Of a DNA stretch of 64,000 nt, positions 21,257 through 30,796 are shown in pieces (position 1 is the stretch's first letter; the number at the start of each line of letters is the position of its first letter). Under the pieces are notes generated by a model that saw only the letters and a program-made list of their open reading frames with translations, was not told the origin of the DNA and made no database searches. The position numbers and the translations under genes are program-made. The DNA lies in assembly GCF_009846885.1 (NCBI RefSeq), contig NZ_WUWM01000004.1, positions 186,001 through 250,000 on the forward strand. The letters run 5' to 3'. The DNA is from Paenibacillus puerhi. Lineage in GTDB: Bacteria; Bacillota; Bacilli; Paenibacillales; NBRC-103111.

Positions 21257-22021
21257 TCAACGGACACCTCGAACCAGTACCCGCCGAATAACCGCTTTCA
21301 TCCGGTCAGCGCCCTCCGCCAGCTGTCGATGCCGATGTCCGTTGGCGCCCGAGGGATGAGGGAATCCCGCTAGCAGTTGTTCCGTTCCCGGACAGTCTCC
21401 CTGCGGCAGCTCCCGGAGCACCGCTTCTACCGTCCGGCCCAGCGGGATAATCAAGGCATCCCGGAAGCCCTCCAGCTCCGAGCGGATGGACAACAGAGCC
21501 CTCTCCCTCAGAAATGGCGTCGCCATCAGCGCGGGGCGGGAGCCCGTGTAATTTTGCTTGTCTACGAACACGGGGTATTTCAGCACCGATGTAGTGTGAA
21601 GCAGCCCGTCTGCATTTTCGAATAACTCGTCGCTTGAGGCGAGGCCTAGAGCCTGCGGAAGTTCGAGCGCGTTCAACATAAGTACCAGATTGCTCCGCAT
21701 CGCCCCGGCGAATCTAGCGGCGGACTTGGTCCTGCGGGCAATCTCCTGTGCCGGAAGCCCCCGCTCGAGCCCCTCTCTTGCGGTTTGAAACGCAATCCTC
21801 ATCTGTGTCCATCCTGGCGTAATACCAATAAGCACGACTTTGGCGGAACGGTTCGCATATTCATGATGAGGTGCGTAGTACATCTCGAGCCGACCTTGGC
21901 TCTCCATCCGAAACGGCTCCGTCAGCAGGTCTTCCTTCGTTAGCGGCCTATCCGCGGGCAACGCGCGAATCGCAGGCTCATACTTGCTCCATGTCTCAGA
22001 CAGGCTCATGACCCGCATCAT
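21257..22021 (-). CDS. Uracil-DNA glycosylase superfamily protein
   Basis: 254 residues. Two motifs of the UDG superfamily are visible: KVVLIGITPGWTQ (the water-activating GxxPG-type motif 1, ~residues 57-69) and FPHPSGANGHR (motif 2, HPSGxNxHR, ~residues 220-230), which inserts into the DNA minor groove in characterised members. The intervening sequence does not match family 1 UDG well and the Fe-S Cys ligands of families 4 and 5 are not apparent, so substrate and activity are open. Start 22021 is supported by GAGGG seven bases upstream. It is the third gene of a likely operon with the zinc-ribbon and GNAT genes (gaps of 39 and 27 bases). Confidence 0.75.
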   Translation of the reverse strand: MMRVMSLSETWSKYEPAIRALPADRPLTKEDLLTEPFRMESQGRLEMYYAPHHEYANRSAKVVLIGITPGWTQMRIAFQTAREGLERGLPAQEIARRTKSAARFAGAMRSNLVLMLNALELPQALGLASSDELFENADGLLHTTSVLKYPVFVDKQNYTGSRPALMATPFLRERALLSIRSELEGFRDALIIPLGRTVEAVLRELPQGDCPGTEQLLAGFPHPSGANGHRHRQLAEGADRMKAVIRRVLVRGVR

Positions 22022-22060
22022 CCCCTAACCCTCACTTCATCTACATGACGATATTGCCTG

Positions 22061-22453
22061 TCAGCGGCCAAACAGAGTATCCAGAATCGTCCCCAGCTGC
22101 CCGGGCTTTCGCCCTCGAAGAACCTCGGGATCGTAGATCTCCACGCTGCCGCACTGCGCGCACGATACGAATAAATAATGATGATGCTGAATGTCCAGCA
22201 GCTTGCTGAGACCCGTTCCCGTCATCGCCACTTCCTTCACGATGCATTCCTCGCCGCGGCATCTCCGGCACGTAAAGCTTTCCTCGATCATACCCTCGAT
22301 ATGCCCCTCGGACATGTCTTCTTCCCCATCGCCTTGGATCGGCTCCACATCCGCAAAGTCCCTCTCCGACACCTCGTACAAGCGCTGACGACATTGGGGG
22401 CACTTGCCTTGTTGAATCTCGACGTTATGATGACACCAAGGACATTCGATCAT
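22061..22453 (-). CDS. Zinc-ribbon protein
   Basis: 130 residues with three CxxC-type pairs and a fourth CxxC: MIECPWCHH, GKCPQCRQR, FTCRRCRGE and VSCAQCGSV. These form two zinc ribbons, one at residues ~4-22 and one at ~61-102, separated by an acidic linker (DVEPIQGDGEED). The second ribbon is followed by VEIYDPEVL and a C-terminal LGTILDTLFGR. Small proteins of this layout are common in Bacillales and are generally annotated as nucleic-acid-binding zinc ribbons; function is unknown. GGAGG is 6 bases before the ATG. It lies between the GNAT and UDG-like genes in one transcription unit. Confidence 0.75.
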   Translation of the reverse strand: MIECPWCHHNVEIQQGKCPQCRQRLYEVSERDFADVEPIQGDGEEDMSEGHIEGMIEESFTCRRCRGEECIVKEVAMTGTGLSKLLDIQHHHYLFVSCAQCGSVEIYDPEVLRGRKPGQLGTILDTLFGR

Positions 22454-22480
22454 GTCGAGCCTCCTCTCTTGGCCTAATCC

Positions 22481-22993
22481 TTACATGAATTCCTTGTAAT
22501 ACAAGACGGTATCGTCCAAGGTACCGCTCGATGATTGGGCGAAACGGGGGATACGTCCCGCTTCCCTATAGCCCAGCGAAAGGTATAGCTGATTGGAGGG
22601 ATCGCCCGCCCGGGTGTCCAGAATAATCAGCGATCTTCCTTCCGCTTGCGCCCGGTTCTCGGCAGCTTGCATCAGCAAGCGGGCGATACCGCTTCTTCGG
22701 TAACTCGTATGTACCATAAGCTTGGCGATCTCGGCCCGATGAGATGCATTGGGCTTCATGGCCAGATGCAGCTGCACGCTTCCTACAATCCGTCCCTCCT
22801 TGACCGCGACCCAGGCTGCTACCCCAGGTCCCGGCATATCCCGCCAATAGGCGGCTGCCGCTTCCGGACTCAATGGGGCCAGAAATCCGATGGAGGCTCC
22901 GTCGGTTACGGTATCGATCAATAATTCCGTTAAATCTCCAAGCATCTCCAGCTCAATCGACGTTAACTCAACCAAGGTTACTTCAGGGCTCAT
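22481..22993 (-). CDS. GNAT-family N-acetyltransferase
   Basis: 170 residues with the acetyl-CoA-binding motif A around KLMVHTSYRRSGIARLLMQAAE (the R-x-x-G-x-A pyrophosphate loop) and motif B around LILDTRAGDPSNQLYLSLGYREAGRIP. GNAT enzymes transfer an acetyl group to an amine of a small molecule, antibiotic or protein; the acceptor is not predictable here. It appears to be the first gene of the GNAT / zinc ribbon / UDG-like operon, with the ATG at 22993. Confidence 0.85.
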   Translation of the reverse strand: MSPEVTLVELTSIELEMLGDLTELLIDTVTDGASIGFLAPLSPEAAAAYWRDMPGPGVAAWVAVKEGRIVGSVQLHLAMKPNASHRAEIAKLMVHTSYRRSGIARLLMQAAENRAQAEGRSLIILDTRAGDPSNQLYLSLGYREAGRIPRFAQSSSGTLDDTVLYYKEFM

Positions 22994-23089
22994 GGTCTCA
23001 TCTACTCCATTCTGAGTGCGGGGTTCGATTTCCTAATTATACCATAACCCGAGTCTCCGTAGCTGACTCCGGCTCCGAACGAATACGTC

Positions 23090-23161
23090 ATAACTAAAAA
23101 ACCGCCCGGGATGAACGGCACTTCCAACTGTTAGATCATGTCTAACCATTGGAGTACCGTT
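23090..23161 (-). terminator. Hairpin and T-run downstream of the catalase gene
   Basis: GAACGG-ACTTCCAA-TGTTAGA (23113-23136) is mirrored by TCTAAC-ATTGGAGT-CGTTC (to 23161), an imperfect stem of about 20 bp. On the minus strand it is followed, after ATCCCGGGCGG, by TTTTTT at 23100-23095. Probable terminator for the catalase gene. Confidence 0.55.
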
Positions 23162-23232
23162 CAGATGACCGGACGGCTCTGACCTTATACGATTTTGTTC
23201 TTGGGATACTTGGATACTTCCTTACGACCCGG

Positions 23233-25281
23233 CTATACCAGCTTCCTGTCCCAGTGACGGTGTGCAGCCACCGCTTCCACAAAGGAGGCGGCAAACTCAT
23301 CCGTCTGGTCAGCCACGACGACGCCCGGTCCGCTCTCCACGCCGCTGGCTTCCAGCAGCGGCCTGCCTTCCCGGGTTGCGCCGACCGGCTTGTAATGCTC
23401 GTACGCCTCTTGGAGGAACCTGGCAGCCTGCTTCTGGAGCATCGGGCTTTCGGCAAGTCCGCTGACGACACACAGGGCATCGAACAATACCGAATCTGCT
23501 GTCAGGAACGTATGGTTCACCTCGAGTGACGTATGATTGGTTCCCGTTATCTGGCCCAGCTTCTCACCGATGATTTCCGGCTGAAGGCCGGCGGCTTTCC
23601 ACGCATCCAGCACGGACATCACCTCGGCGTCGTCAAAGCCTTGGCCTACGATAACGCCGACTTTGCGCGTCATCGGCTTCTTCACCGTATGGGCCTGGCT
23701 GAGGGCCGGCGAAGCCTTCGTGACCGGTGAACCTCCGCTCGCAGGCGGGATGGCTCCGATCGCTTCCGCCACCGGCGTAACCAGCTCCAGACTCACATGA
23801 GCAAACATATCGACGACCTGCTGCTGCACGTCCTTGCTCCTCACCTTGCCCAGCTCGAAGCTTAAGGCCTGGATGATATGCTGCTTCTCCGGGAAGCTCA
23901 TGCTGTTCCAGAACAGAGCGGCCTGGGTGAAGTGGTCCTTGAAGCTTTCGCTGCGGGCGCGCACCTTGCGGCCCTCTACCTTCTCCTGATAATGGACGTA
24001 GCCGCCCTCCGCTTCCGTCGATACAGCGGGGGTATTGCCGGCCAGCGAATTGTTGTGGTAGCTGACCTGACCCTTGTTAATCGTCTGGCGGCCGTATCCG
24101 TCCCGCTGATTGTTATGGAAGGGGCACACCGGCCGGTTGATCGGCAGCTCATGGAAGTTCGGTCCGCCGAGCCGGATCAGCTGCGTATCGGTATAGGAGA
24201 ACAACCGTCCCTGCAGCAGCGGATCATTGGAGAAATCGATGCCCGGCACGACATGACCGGGATGGAAGGCGACCTGCTCCGTTTCGGCAAATACATTGTC
24301 CACGTTGCGGTTCAAGGTCATCTTGCCTACGAGGCGTACCGGCACGTCCTCCTCCGGCCAAATCTTCGTCGGATCGAGGATATCGAAGTCGAACTTGAAC
24401 TCGTCCTCCTCCGGCAGAAGCTGCAGCCCGAGCTCAAACTCGGGAAAGTTGCCCTGCTCGATCGACTCCCACAAGTCCCGCCGGTGAAAGTCGGGGTCCT
24501 TGCCGGAAATTTTCTGAGCCTCGTCCCATACCAGCGAATGGACTCCCAGCACCGGCTTCCAGTGAAACTTCACAAAGTGCGCCTTGCCCTGCTCATTCAC
24601 CAGGCGGAACGTATGGACGCCAAAGCCCTCCATCATGCGGAAGCTGCGCGGAATCGCCCGGTCCGACATCGCCCACATGACCATATGGGCCGACTCCTGA
24701 TTATTCGCTACGAAATCCCAGAACGTGTCATGAGCGGAAGCGGCCTGCGGCATCTCATGATGCGGCTCCGGCTTCAGCGCATGAATCAGGTCCGGGAACT
24801 TGATCGCATCTTGTATAAAGAAGACAGGGATATTATTCCCGACTAAATCATAATTGCCCTCCTCGGTATAAAACTTCGTAGCAAACCCGCGCGCATCCCT
24901 CACCGTCTCCGCGGAACCCCGCGAGCCGGCTACCGTGGAGAAACGTACGAACACAGGCGTCTTGACGGAAGGGTCCTGTAAAAACCTCGCCTTGGTCCAT
25001 TCCCTCAAGGACTCATATACTTGGAATTCGCCATGGGCGGCAAACCCGCGTGCATGCACGACCCGTTCCGGAATTCGCTCATGGTCGAAGTGCGTCATTT
25101 TCTCCCGGAAGTGGAAATCCTCCAGCAAGGTCGGACCGCGCTCCCCAGCTTTCAGGGAGAACTCATCCTCGGCTATCTTCAGACCTTGATTGGTCGTCAT
25201 CTTCTGACCTTCGTCGCTAGCCCGGTATTGTTCCAACTGCTCCTGTTTCCCGTTAACGTTCACGCTACGCTCGTTGCTCAT
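23233..25281 (-). CDS. katE: Large-subunit (clade 2, HPII-type) catalase
   Basis: 682 residues, the size of large-subunit catalases. The core carries GPTLLEDFHFREKMTHFDHERIPERVVHARG with the catalytic His in the last part, the distal Asn in NNIPVFFIQDA, and the proximal haem Tyr in LFSYTDTQLIRLG. Residues ~520-680 form the extra C-terminal flavodoxin/GATase-like domain (KVGVIVGQGFDDAEVMSVLDAWKAAG), seen only in clade 2. It removes hydrogen peroxide in the cytoplasm. GGAGGAG is 7 bases before the ATG. A stress/sporulation-type promoter candidate lies upstream at 25339-25364. It could equally be the katX-type spore catalase; the sequence does not decide. Confidence 0.92.
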   Translation of the reverse strand: MSNERSVNVNGKQEQLEQYRASDEGQKMTTNQGLKIAEDEFSLKAGERGPTLLEDFHFREKMTHFDHERIPERVVHARGFAAHGEFQVYESLREWTKARFLQDPSVKTPVFVRFSTVAGSRGSAETVRDARGFATKFYTEEGNYDLVGNNIPVFFIQDAIKFPDLIHALKPEPHHEMPQAASAHDTFWDFVANNQESAHMVMWAMSDRAIPRSFRMMEGFGVHTFRLVNEQGKAHFVKFHWKPVLGVHSLVWDEAQKISGKDPDFHRRDLWESIEQGNFPEFELGLQLLPEEDEFKFDFDILDPTKIWPEEDVPVRLVGKMTLNRNVDNVFAETEQVAFHPGHVVPGIDFSNDPLLQGRLFSYTDTQLIRLGGPNFHELPINRPVCPFHNNQRDGYGRQTINKGQVSYHNNSLAGNTPAVSTEAEGGYVHYQEKVEGRKVRARSESFKDHFTQAALFWNSMSFPEKQHIIQALSFELGKVRSKDVQQQVVDMFAHVSLELVTPVAEAIGAIPPASGGSPVTKASPALSQAHTVKKPMTRKVGVIVGQGFDDAEVMSVLDAWKAAGLQPEIIGEKLGQITGTNHTSLEVNHTFLTADSVLFDALCVVSGLAESPMLQKQAARFLQEAYEHYKPVGATREGRPLLEASGVESGPGVVVADQTDEFAASFVEAVAAHRHWDRKLV

Positions 25282-25338
25282 CTCACAGCTCCTCCACTAC
25301 ATTTTTTAAATAGGCATGTACACGGATGACGCTCCTAT

Positions 25339-25364
25339 TTACCCGGATAGGGAGGAAGCTAAAC
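25339..25364 (-). promoter_or_regulatory. Candidate sigma-B/sigma-F-type promoter of the catalase gene
   Basis: Minus strand: GTTTAG (25364-25359), 14-base spacer, GGGTAA (25344-25339). This is close to the general-stress consensus GTTTAA-N12-15-GGGTAT and also compatible with the related forespore consensus. Confidence 0.5.
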
Positions 25365-25388
25365 GGCATGAAAGCCGTCCGATCGCAA

Positions 25389-25430
25389 CAAGGGGTGCCG
25401 GGACGCTTTGTTTGCGTCCGGCACCCCTTG
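25389..25430 (-). terminator. Terminator of the chemoreceptor gene
   Basis: CAAGGGGTGCCGGGACGC pairs with GCGTCCGGCACCCCTTG around a TTTGTTT loop, directly after the chemoreceptor stop. The stem is about 17 bp long; T-tract short. Confidence 0.75.
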
Positions 25431-25443
25431 GTTGCTCAGGCAG

Positions 25444-27147
25444 TTATACCGAAAATTTCTCTATGCTTTCCTGCAGTTTTTGAGCTAAATTGGCCAATTC
25501 TCTAGAAGATCCCGAGATTTCCTCCACACTCGCCAGCTGCTCTTGCGCCGAAGCCGAAACACTATGCGTTCCTTCGGCCGCTGAGTGCGTAATCTGACTG
25601 ATTTCTTCAAACGCCGCAACCAGATTCTGCGTTTCCAGAGACATATCGGCGGAAGACTCGGATACTTCTTGGATCTGTTCATTGACTTCGCGGATCGAAT
25701 CTTCAATTTGTACGAACGAAACGCCCGCCTTGTTCACCGCCCCGATCCCTTCAAAAACCTCTTTCTCTCCCTGCGCGACCATCTCGATCGTGCGCTTGGT
25801 TTCAGCTTGGATGGCTCGGATCACCTCGGACACCTGTTGTCCGGACTGAGCGGTTTGCTCCGCGAGCTTGCGTACCTCGCTGGCCACGACGGAGAAGCCC
25901 TTGCCGTGCTCGCCCGCACGGGCCGCTTCTATCGCAGCATTCAAGGATAATAGATTCGTCTGGGAAGCGATGTCCGTGATCAGAGCCATAATCGTCCCGA
26001 TCTCGCCCGTCTTCTCTCCCAGTGCAGCTACTGCTTTCGATACCTCGCCCACATTGACTTGAACCGCCGACATCTGGTCGATAGCAGTTTGGACGGCTGT
26101 CCCGCCCTCCGCAGCGACATGAGAGGCGTGCTGCACCGACTGGGTAACCTTGGAGGCACGCCCCGCAATGCTTTGGACCCCCAGGTCCATCTTGCGGACC
26201 AGAGCGACGCTCCCTTCAATGCTTTGAACCTGTCTTTCGGTTCCTTCCGCCAGGTTCTCGGTGATTTGAGCGACATGCTCGGTAGCTTGTCCCGTTTGTT
26301 CGGCGCTGGCCGTCAGCTGCTCGGAGGATGCCGCCACTTGTTCCGCATTGGTTCCGACCTCATAGATGAGATTGCGCAGATTATTGGCCATCAAGTTAAA
26401 CGCCTTGGCCAGTTCGCCGATCTCATCGTTATTTTTGACAAGCACATGCGTATCCCGCAGATCGCCCTGAGCAATTTTTGAGGCCATGCCCCGAAGCTCG
26501 ATGATAGGACTTGAGATCGTCCGGCTGATCACGACCGAAGCAATGACCCCTACCCCGAGCGTTATAAGAGTAAGGAGAATAACCAAACCTTTGATCCGCC
26601 CGACTTCGTCGAACGTCGATCGCGCTTCGTGATCCAGCGTCTCCTGCTTCATTTTCACAAATCGGTTGGCCGTGCTCGTAAAAGCGTCCAGCACAGGTCC
26701 CTGCGTAACCGCCATCTCCAAGTAGGCGGCGGTCTGGTTTTGGTTTTTGGCGTCTATCATCTGCATGGCTCCACTGGCAAACTGATTCTGCAGCAGATCC
26801 AAACCGGCTAAAATTTGTTTGTCATCGCGATCTGTAATCCTCGATTGAAGCTCCGTTAAGGCTTGATTAAACCGGGTTTGGGCCAGTTTGAAGCTGTCCA
26901 GATACTTCTTGTCCTGGGTGAGCAGGTATTTGGATAAGTTGGAGTTTTCACTTTCAACTTCAATATTCAAGTCTTTAATCAGTTGAAGGGTCTGGGAATC
27001 CTCCTTAAGCAGCACCGTGTAAGACTGGTTCACCTTAACCAGGTAGACGTAGCTGATCGTTGACATGACAGCCAGGAGCACGAGCACCAGGCTGAATCCG
27101 CCGTATAATTTCTTTTTGATCGTAAGTGTCTGGAAGAAGTTTCTCAT
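25444..27147 (-). CDS. Methyl-accepting chemotaxis protein
   Basis: 567 residues: a first membrane segment (~14-34), a mostly helical extracellular domain of the four-helix-bundle MCP type (~35-185), a second membrane segment (~187-210), HAMP (~212-265) and a long coiled-coil signalling domain whose tip is conserved ([42 protein letters not shown]). It would signal to CheW/CheA. Its ATG overlaps the stop of the upstream solute-binding protein gene by 4 bases, so the two are translationally coupled. No permease gene accompanies that binding protein, hence the pair may be a sensing module in which ligand-loaded binding protein docks on the chemoreceptor. Confidence 0.9.
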   Translation of the reverse strand: MRNFFQTLTIKKKLYGGFSLVLVLLAVMSTISYVYLVKVNQSYTVLLKEDSQTLQLIKDLNIEVESENSNLSKYLLTQDKKYLDSFKLAQTRFNQALTELQSRITDRDDKQILAGLDLLQNQFASGAMQMIDAKNQNQTAAYLEMAVTQGPVLDAFTSTANRFVKMKQETLDHEARSTFDEVGRIKGLVILLTLITLGVGVIASVVISRTISSPIIELRGMASKIAQGDLRDTHVLVKNNDEIGELAKAFNLMANNLRNLIYEVGTNAEQVAASSEQLTASAEQTGQATEHVAQITENLAEGTERQVQSIEGSVALVRKMDLGVQSIAGRASKVTQSVQHASHVAAEGGTAVQTAIDQMSAVQVNVGEVSKAVAALGEKTGEIGTIMALITDIASQTNLLSLNAAIEAARAGEHGKGFSVVASEVRKLAEQTAQSGQQVSEVIRAIQAETKRTIEMVAQGEKEVFEGIGAVNKAGVSFVQIEDSIREVNEQIQEVSESSADMSLETQNLVAAFEEISQITHSAAEGTHSVSASAQEQLASVEEISGSSRELANLAQKLQESIEKFSV

Positions 27148-28463
27148 TGGCCGACTCCCTCCCCTTCTCCAACCAAGTACTCCTTCGCTTGCTCCCTATA
27201 CTGCTTGGCCGCTTGCTCGGGAGTCAGCTTGCCCTCGGTAACTTGTTTAAGCGCCAGCTCATACGCTTTGTTAACGACTACATGGGCGGATGGGTAAGGA
27301 GGATCGACCGGCTTGGAGCGCGTTTTCAAATAATCCAGAAGACGGTATTGCTCTTTGCCCGCCTCATCCAGCTTTGTTGAAAGCCTCGATGCTATCTTCG
27401 CGGATACCGGAACTCCCCGCTCCCCATTTAAGATATCGTTAGCCTCTTCGTTATTCAGGAAGAAATCGATAAACTTAGCCGCTTCCTTCTTATGCTTCGA
27501 GTAGGAAGACATGGCCAGAAACATAGAAGGCTTAATGAAGTTCCCTTCCTGTCCCCCGTCTACCTTCGGATAGGGAAGCAGCTTCAAGGGCCGGCCGGAA
27601 GCTTTGCTCAGGGCTGCTGCGGTATTGCTGGAGAGGGAATAAAACGCCGCTTTCCCCGTCGCGATGGGATGATTTTTATCGTTGCCCGAACTCGAAGCTC
27701 CGCCCAGAAGTCCTTCGTCCCTCCACTTTTTATTTAGCGCGAAGTAGTCGGCCAGGAGCTTGTCATCGGGATACCCGAGAGCCGTACCTTCCTTGTTGTA
27801 CATGGAGACTCCTCGGGCCCGCATATAATAAAAGACGTCGATCATATTGCCGAGTGGATAGAAATCAGGCGACTTGATTTTCTGCTTCAGGAGAAGCATG
27901 GTTTGATAGAGCTCATCCAGCGTATATTCCTCTTTGGGGACCGGTACCCCTGCCGCTTCCAGCAGCTTCGGATCGTAGATGAGGGTTGATGAATTAATAC
28001 CTATCGTAAGAGCATACAAGCTGTCATCCTTCATGCCGGAGGTCAAATAGGCTTTATCCACATCCGATAAATGAATGACATTGTCCTTCACATAAGGATC
28101 CAGAGGCTCGATGAGGTCGCGATTGATATAGTTAAAGATAAAGTTATAATCGGCCTGGATAATGTCCGCTGTCTCCTGGTTCGCGGTTTGAATGGCTAGC
28201 TGGGTAGCTACCGCAGCCGTATTGGCCAGCACCTCGGTTTCAAAATCCACATGAGGATTATCCTTCTTGTAAAGCTCAATGACCTTCAACGTGCTTTCTT
28301 TCCTGCTCTCGGATCCCCACCACACAAACTTTAAGGTTACCTTCTGATCCTGGGCACCCTCATCCTTCACGGCGGCGGGGTCGCTACAGCCTATCATGCC
28401 CATAAGCATGATGAAGCTGAGCAGGGCCCCCCCTGCTTTTCGTATCGATCTGTTCACTGCCAT
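27144..28463 (-). CDS. Sugar-type ABC transporter solute-binding lipoprotein, chemoreceptor-linked
   Basis: 439 residues. Lipoprotein signal: [22 protein letters not shown], then SDPAAV. The body is a type-1 (MalE/UgpB-like) extracellular solute-binding fold, with [12 protein letters not shown] after the signal, [12 protein letters not shown], and the C-terminal [17 protein letters not shown]. The open frame reaches 28577, but the ATG at 28463 starts the signal peptide and has AAGAAGGG upstream. Such proteins capture sugars or related solutes at the outside of the membrane. There is no cognate permease nearby; instead the gene overlaps a chemoreceptor gene by 4 bases. Confidence 0.85.
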   Translation of the reverse strand: MAVNRSIRKAGGALLSFIMLMGMIGCSDPAAVKDEGAQDQKVTLKFVWWGSESRKESTLKVIELYKKDNPHVDFETEVLANTAAVATQLAIQTANQETADIIQADYNFIFNYINRDLIEPLDPYVKDNVIHLSDVDKAYLTSGMKDDSLYALTIGINSSTLIYDPKLLEAAGVPVPKEEYTLDELYQTMLLLKQKIKSPDFYPLGNMIDVFYYMRARGVSMYNKEGTALGYPDDKLLADYFALNKKWRDEGLLGGASSSGNDKNHPIATGKAAFYSLSSNTAAALSKASGRPLKLLPYPKVDGGQEGNFIKPSMFLAMSSYSKHKKEAAKFIDFFLNNEEANDILNGERGVPVSAKIASRLSTKLDEAGKEQYRLLDYLKTRSKPVDPPYPSAHVVVNKAYELALKQVTEGKLTPEQAAKQYREQAKEYLVGEGEGVGQ

Positions 28464-28708
28464 CACCCTTCTTTTGCTGTTAGTATCTTGGAGCTCATGG
28501 TGTGTCCGGGTGCCGGGGATGACTTCACCTGAGGAAAGAGATTGAATACAGCTAACCTCATCATCCGCTATGTACAAGTTGACAAATTCCCTGGTGCTGC
28601 TCCTGGCCTAGACCTACCTATATTCCAATCATCGGCAAATCCTACCAGTATTGTTACAGCGATCATCGCTAGAGGAAGCTTTTTTTTGAAAAAATATGGG
28701 GATTTTTC

Positions 28709-30184
28709 TCAAAATGTAGTAAAACCCAACCACCTCTGGATCGTATAGACGAGACGCTTCAATCCAACCAATTCATCTCGATAGGCGCTATAGTCCAGCG
28801 TGTAGACCGTATCTACGTTCCCCCATAGCCGGGTGAAATAGCTGCGAACCTGTCCGGCTACCCGGCTGTCGGGTGGAGCCAGAACCTGCAGGTTCGTCTC
28901 CAGGTTCAGATCGGCGAGATTGCGCTTGGTGAGATTGGCCGATCCGTTATGGATCACTACGCGATCCTGCCGCTCGATCAGCAGCAGCTTGGTATGATAC
29001 TGCTCCTCTCCTGTCCGGTACCAGCGGATTTGAATCCGGCCCTCCGACTTCTCCAACAGCTCAGCAGCCACCGGACGGTTCGGAATGCCGATCTTCTCAT
29101 TGCCGAACGCATTCTCATTGGGATCCAGTATCAACCGGATCTGAGCCCCGCGCTCGGAAGCCTGCAGCAGCTCGCGGATCACCTGCCGGTCGGCCAGGTA
29201 GAACATTCCCATCCATATCGTATCTCCCTGTCCCGCCTCAGCCAGATCCAGCAGCACCTGCTTCAGGATCCTTCCTTCTGTCAGCAGCCGGACTCCGATA
29301 TCGCCTGCCTCCCGATCCGTCTGGCTAAACTCGGGAAAACCCGACTGTGAGCCACCGGACATGTCGATCGCTGCCCGCTCGCTGACCAGAGCGTCTCCGA
29401 TAATGCCGCCCTTCACTTGAAAGCCGGTGTTGGAGTTGTAGAAGCTGGCATCATGCGCATTCGCACTCGTAACGATCAACGTCTGCTCCGTGGCGAGAAC
29501 CTTCCGGTGATTGGCCTTAACGTTCAGCAGCTTCGCATAGGAGCGCACGGTCATAGCGGGGGCCGTATCCGCCATCGGGTTAGGTATCCAGCCCTTGCCC
29601 TCTTGGCCGAACCACTGCATAAAGATGCGCCAACCGGCCGAATAGAGCGGAGAAGAATCGCGCAGCGGATCTACGTCCGTCCATACCGTACGAATACCGG
29701 CCGCCTGAAGCCGCTCCAGCTCAGGTGACGGATGCGAGCCATACGATGTATTGACCTCATCCGTAATCACGATAATCTCAAGCCCTGGATGTGTCTCCTT
29801 CTGGGCGATCAGCTTATCGGTCAGCGTCCGGCTCAGCGGCGGGAAGGATTGACCGGCATTGTAGAATCCGTTGTACAGAAACATGTCCAGGACGATAAAC
29901 TGCCTGGCCTCCTCTATAGCCCGGTTCATACGATCGAATATCATTTGCTCAACATGCGTTTCCTCGGTTTCTGCGCTCTTGTAGGTCAGATCATACAGAA
30001 ATTCGATATCCGAATCGGCGACACGGTGAATCGGTCCTTCCATGGACAAGCCTTCGGGCAGCGGCTTGTGCGTCTGGTAGATCATGACGGCTGCATACAA
30101 GAAGACGAAGACCAGAACCGCAAGCGGCCATCGTCCACTAAACATACGGTAGAGCTTGCGTCGCGATGGGACAGGTGGAGTCAT
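28709..30184 (-). CDS. Phospholipase D-like / cardiolipin synthase-like membrane-anchored protein
   Basis: 491 residues with one N-terminal membrane anchor (~14-35: WPLAVLVFVFLYAAVMIY) and two HKD-type catalytic motifs: NHRKVLATEQTLIVTSANAHD (first H-x-K) and YHTKLLLIERQDRVVIHNGSANL (second H-x-K plus downstream Asn). This is the PLD superfamily, which includes cardiolipin synthases, phospholipases and nucleases; the extra distance between motifs and lack of a second membrane segment set it apart from classical cardiolipin synthase. The ATG at 30184 follows AAGGA by five bases; the longer open frame begins with TTG. It is divergent from the DUF4385 gene. Confidence 0.75.
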   Translation of the reverse strand: MTPPVPSRRKLYRMFSGRWPLAVLVFVFLYAAVMIYQTHKPLPEGLSMEGPIHRVADSDIEFLYDLTYKSAETEETHVEQMIFDRMNRAIEEARQFIVLDMFLYNGFYNAGQSFPPLSRTLTDKLIAQKETHPGLEIIVITDEVNTSYGSHPSPELERLQAAGIRTVWTDVDPLRDSSPLYSAGWRIFMQWFGQEGKGWIPNPMADTAPAMTVRSYAKLLNVKANHRKVLATEQTLIVTSANAHDASFYNSNTGFQVKGGIIGDALVSERAAIDMSGGSQSGFPEFSQTDREAGDIGVRLLTEGRILKQVLLDLAEAGQGDTIWMGMFYLADRQVIRELLQASERGAQIRLILDPNENAFGNEKIGIPNRPVAAELLEKSEGRIQIRWYRTGEEQYHTKLLLIERQDRVVIHNGSANLTKRNLADLNLETNLQVLAPPDSRVAGQVRSYFTRLWGNVDTVYTLDYSAYRDELVGLKRLVYTIQRWLGFTTF

Positions 30185-30337
30185 AGCGATCCTTCTTTCC
30201 GTTAGTTTCAACTATTGACTTGTAGTACCGCACTAAGCGATAGATTGAAACAGCCCGGAGCTTATGATGTTCCAGGCCGGAGGGATCGGGGTAAGCATAG
30301 GCATAGAATAGAGTCAAGCGAGGAGGAGAACGTTACG

Positions 30338-30796
30338 GTGAAGACCTTCGACTATACGCTGGATTACAAGCATATCAATATGCGGGAGCATCCGGAACGG
30401 TATACCATCGGACGGGGCGAACAGGGCGTGCTGATGGTGGAGCCCTACAAAAGCGAAATTTTGCCTTACTGGCGCTTCAAAACGCCGGATATCGCACGAG
30501 AATCAGCCGAGCACATCTACCGGATGTTCCTTGCATACAAGCAGGCGGGGGATTTCGTCGGAATGGATATGGCCCGAAAGTTTCTCCAGATGGGCTATAC
30601 ACGAGCCCGCCGGTATACCCATCATAAGGGAGGGCGCAAATTCTCGACCTCCGACGGCTCTCTGCTGCCCTACCTGAAGGATCCCGTAAAAGCTGAATCC
30701 GCGGCCATCTTCAAAGCCAAGTGGGAGGAAGCGAAAGCGGACAAGGATTATGTACGAATGAAACGCGAGCATCGGAAAAAATACGAGTCGATCTAA
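30338..30796 (+). CDS. DUF4385 family protein
   Basis: 152 residues, starting GTG at 30338 after AGGAGGAG. Family blocks are FDYTLDYKHINMREHPERYTIGRGEQGVL, VEPYKSEILPYWRFKTP, FVGMDMARKFLQMGYTRARRY and HKGGRKF. Members are short soluble proteins of unknown function found across bacteria and some phages. The stop codons of this gene and the convergent gerAB-like gene overlap (30793-30796). Confidence 0.8.
   Translation: MKTFDYTLDYKHINMREHPERYTIGRGEQGVLMVEPYKSEILPYWRFKTPDIARESAEHIYRMFLAYKQAGDFVGMDMARKFLQMGYTRARRYTHHKGGRKFSTSDGSLLPYLKDPVKAESAAIFKAKWEEAKADKDYVRMKREHRKKYESI

Noticed and set aside
23142-23480. Minus-strand ORF overlapping the catalase 3' end
   Set aside because: Ser/Arg-rich shadow in another frame of the catalase gene.
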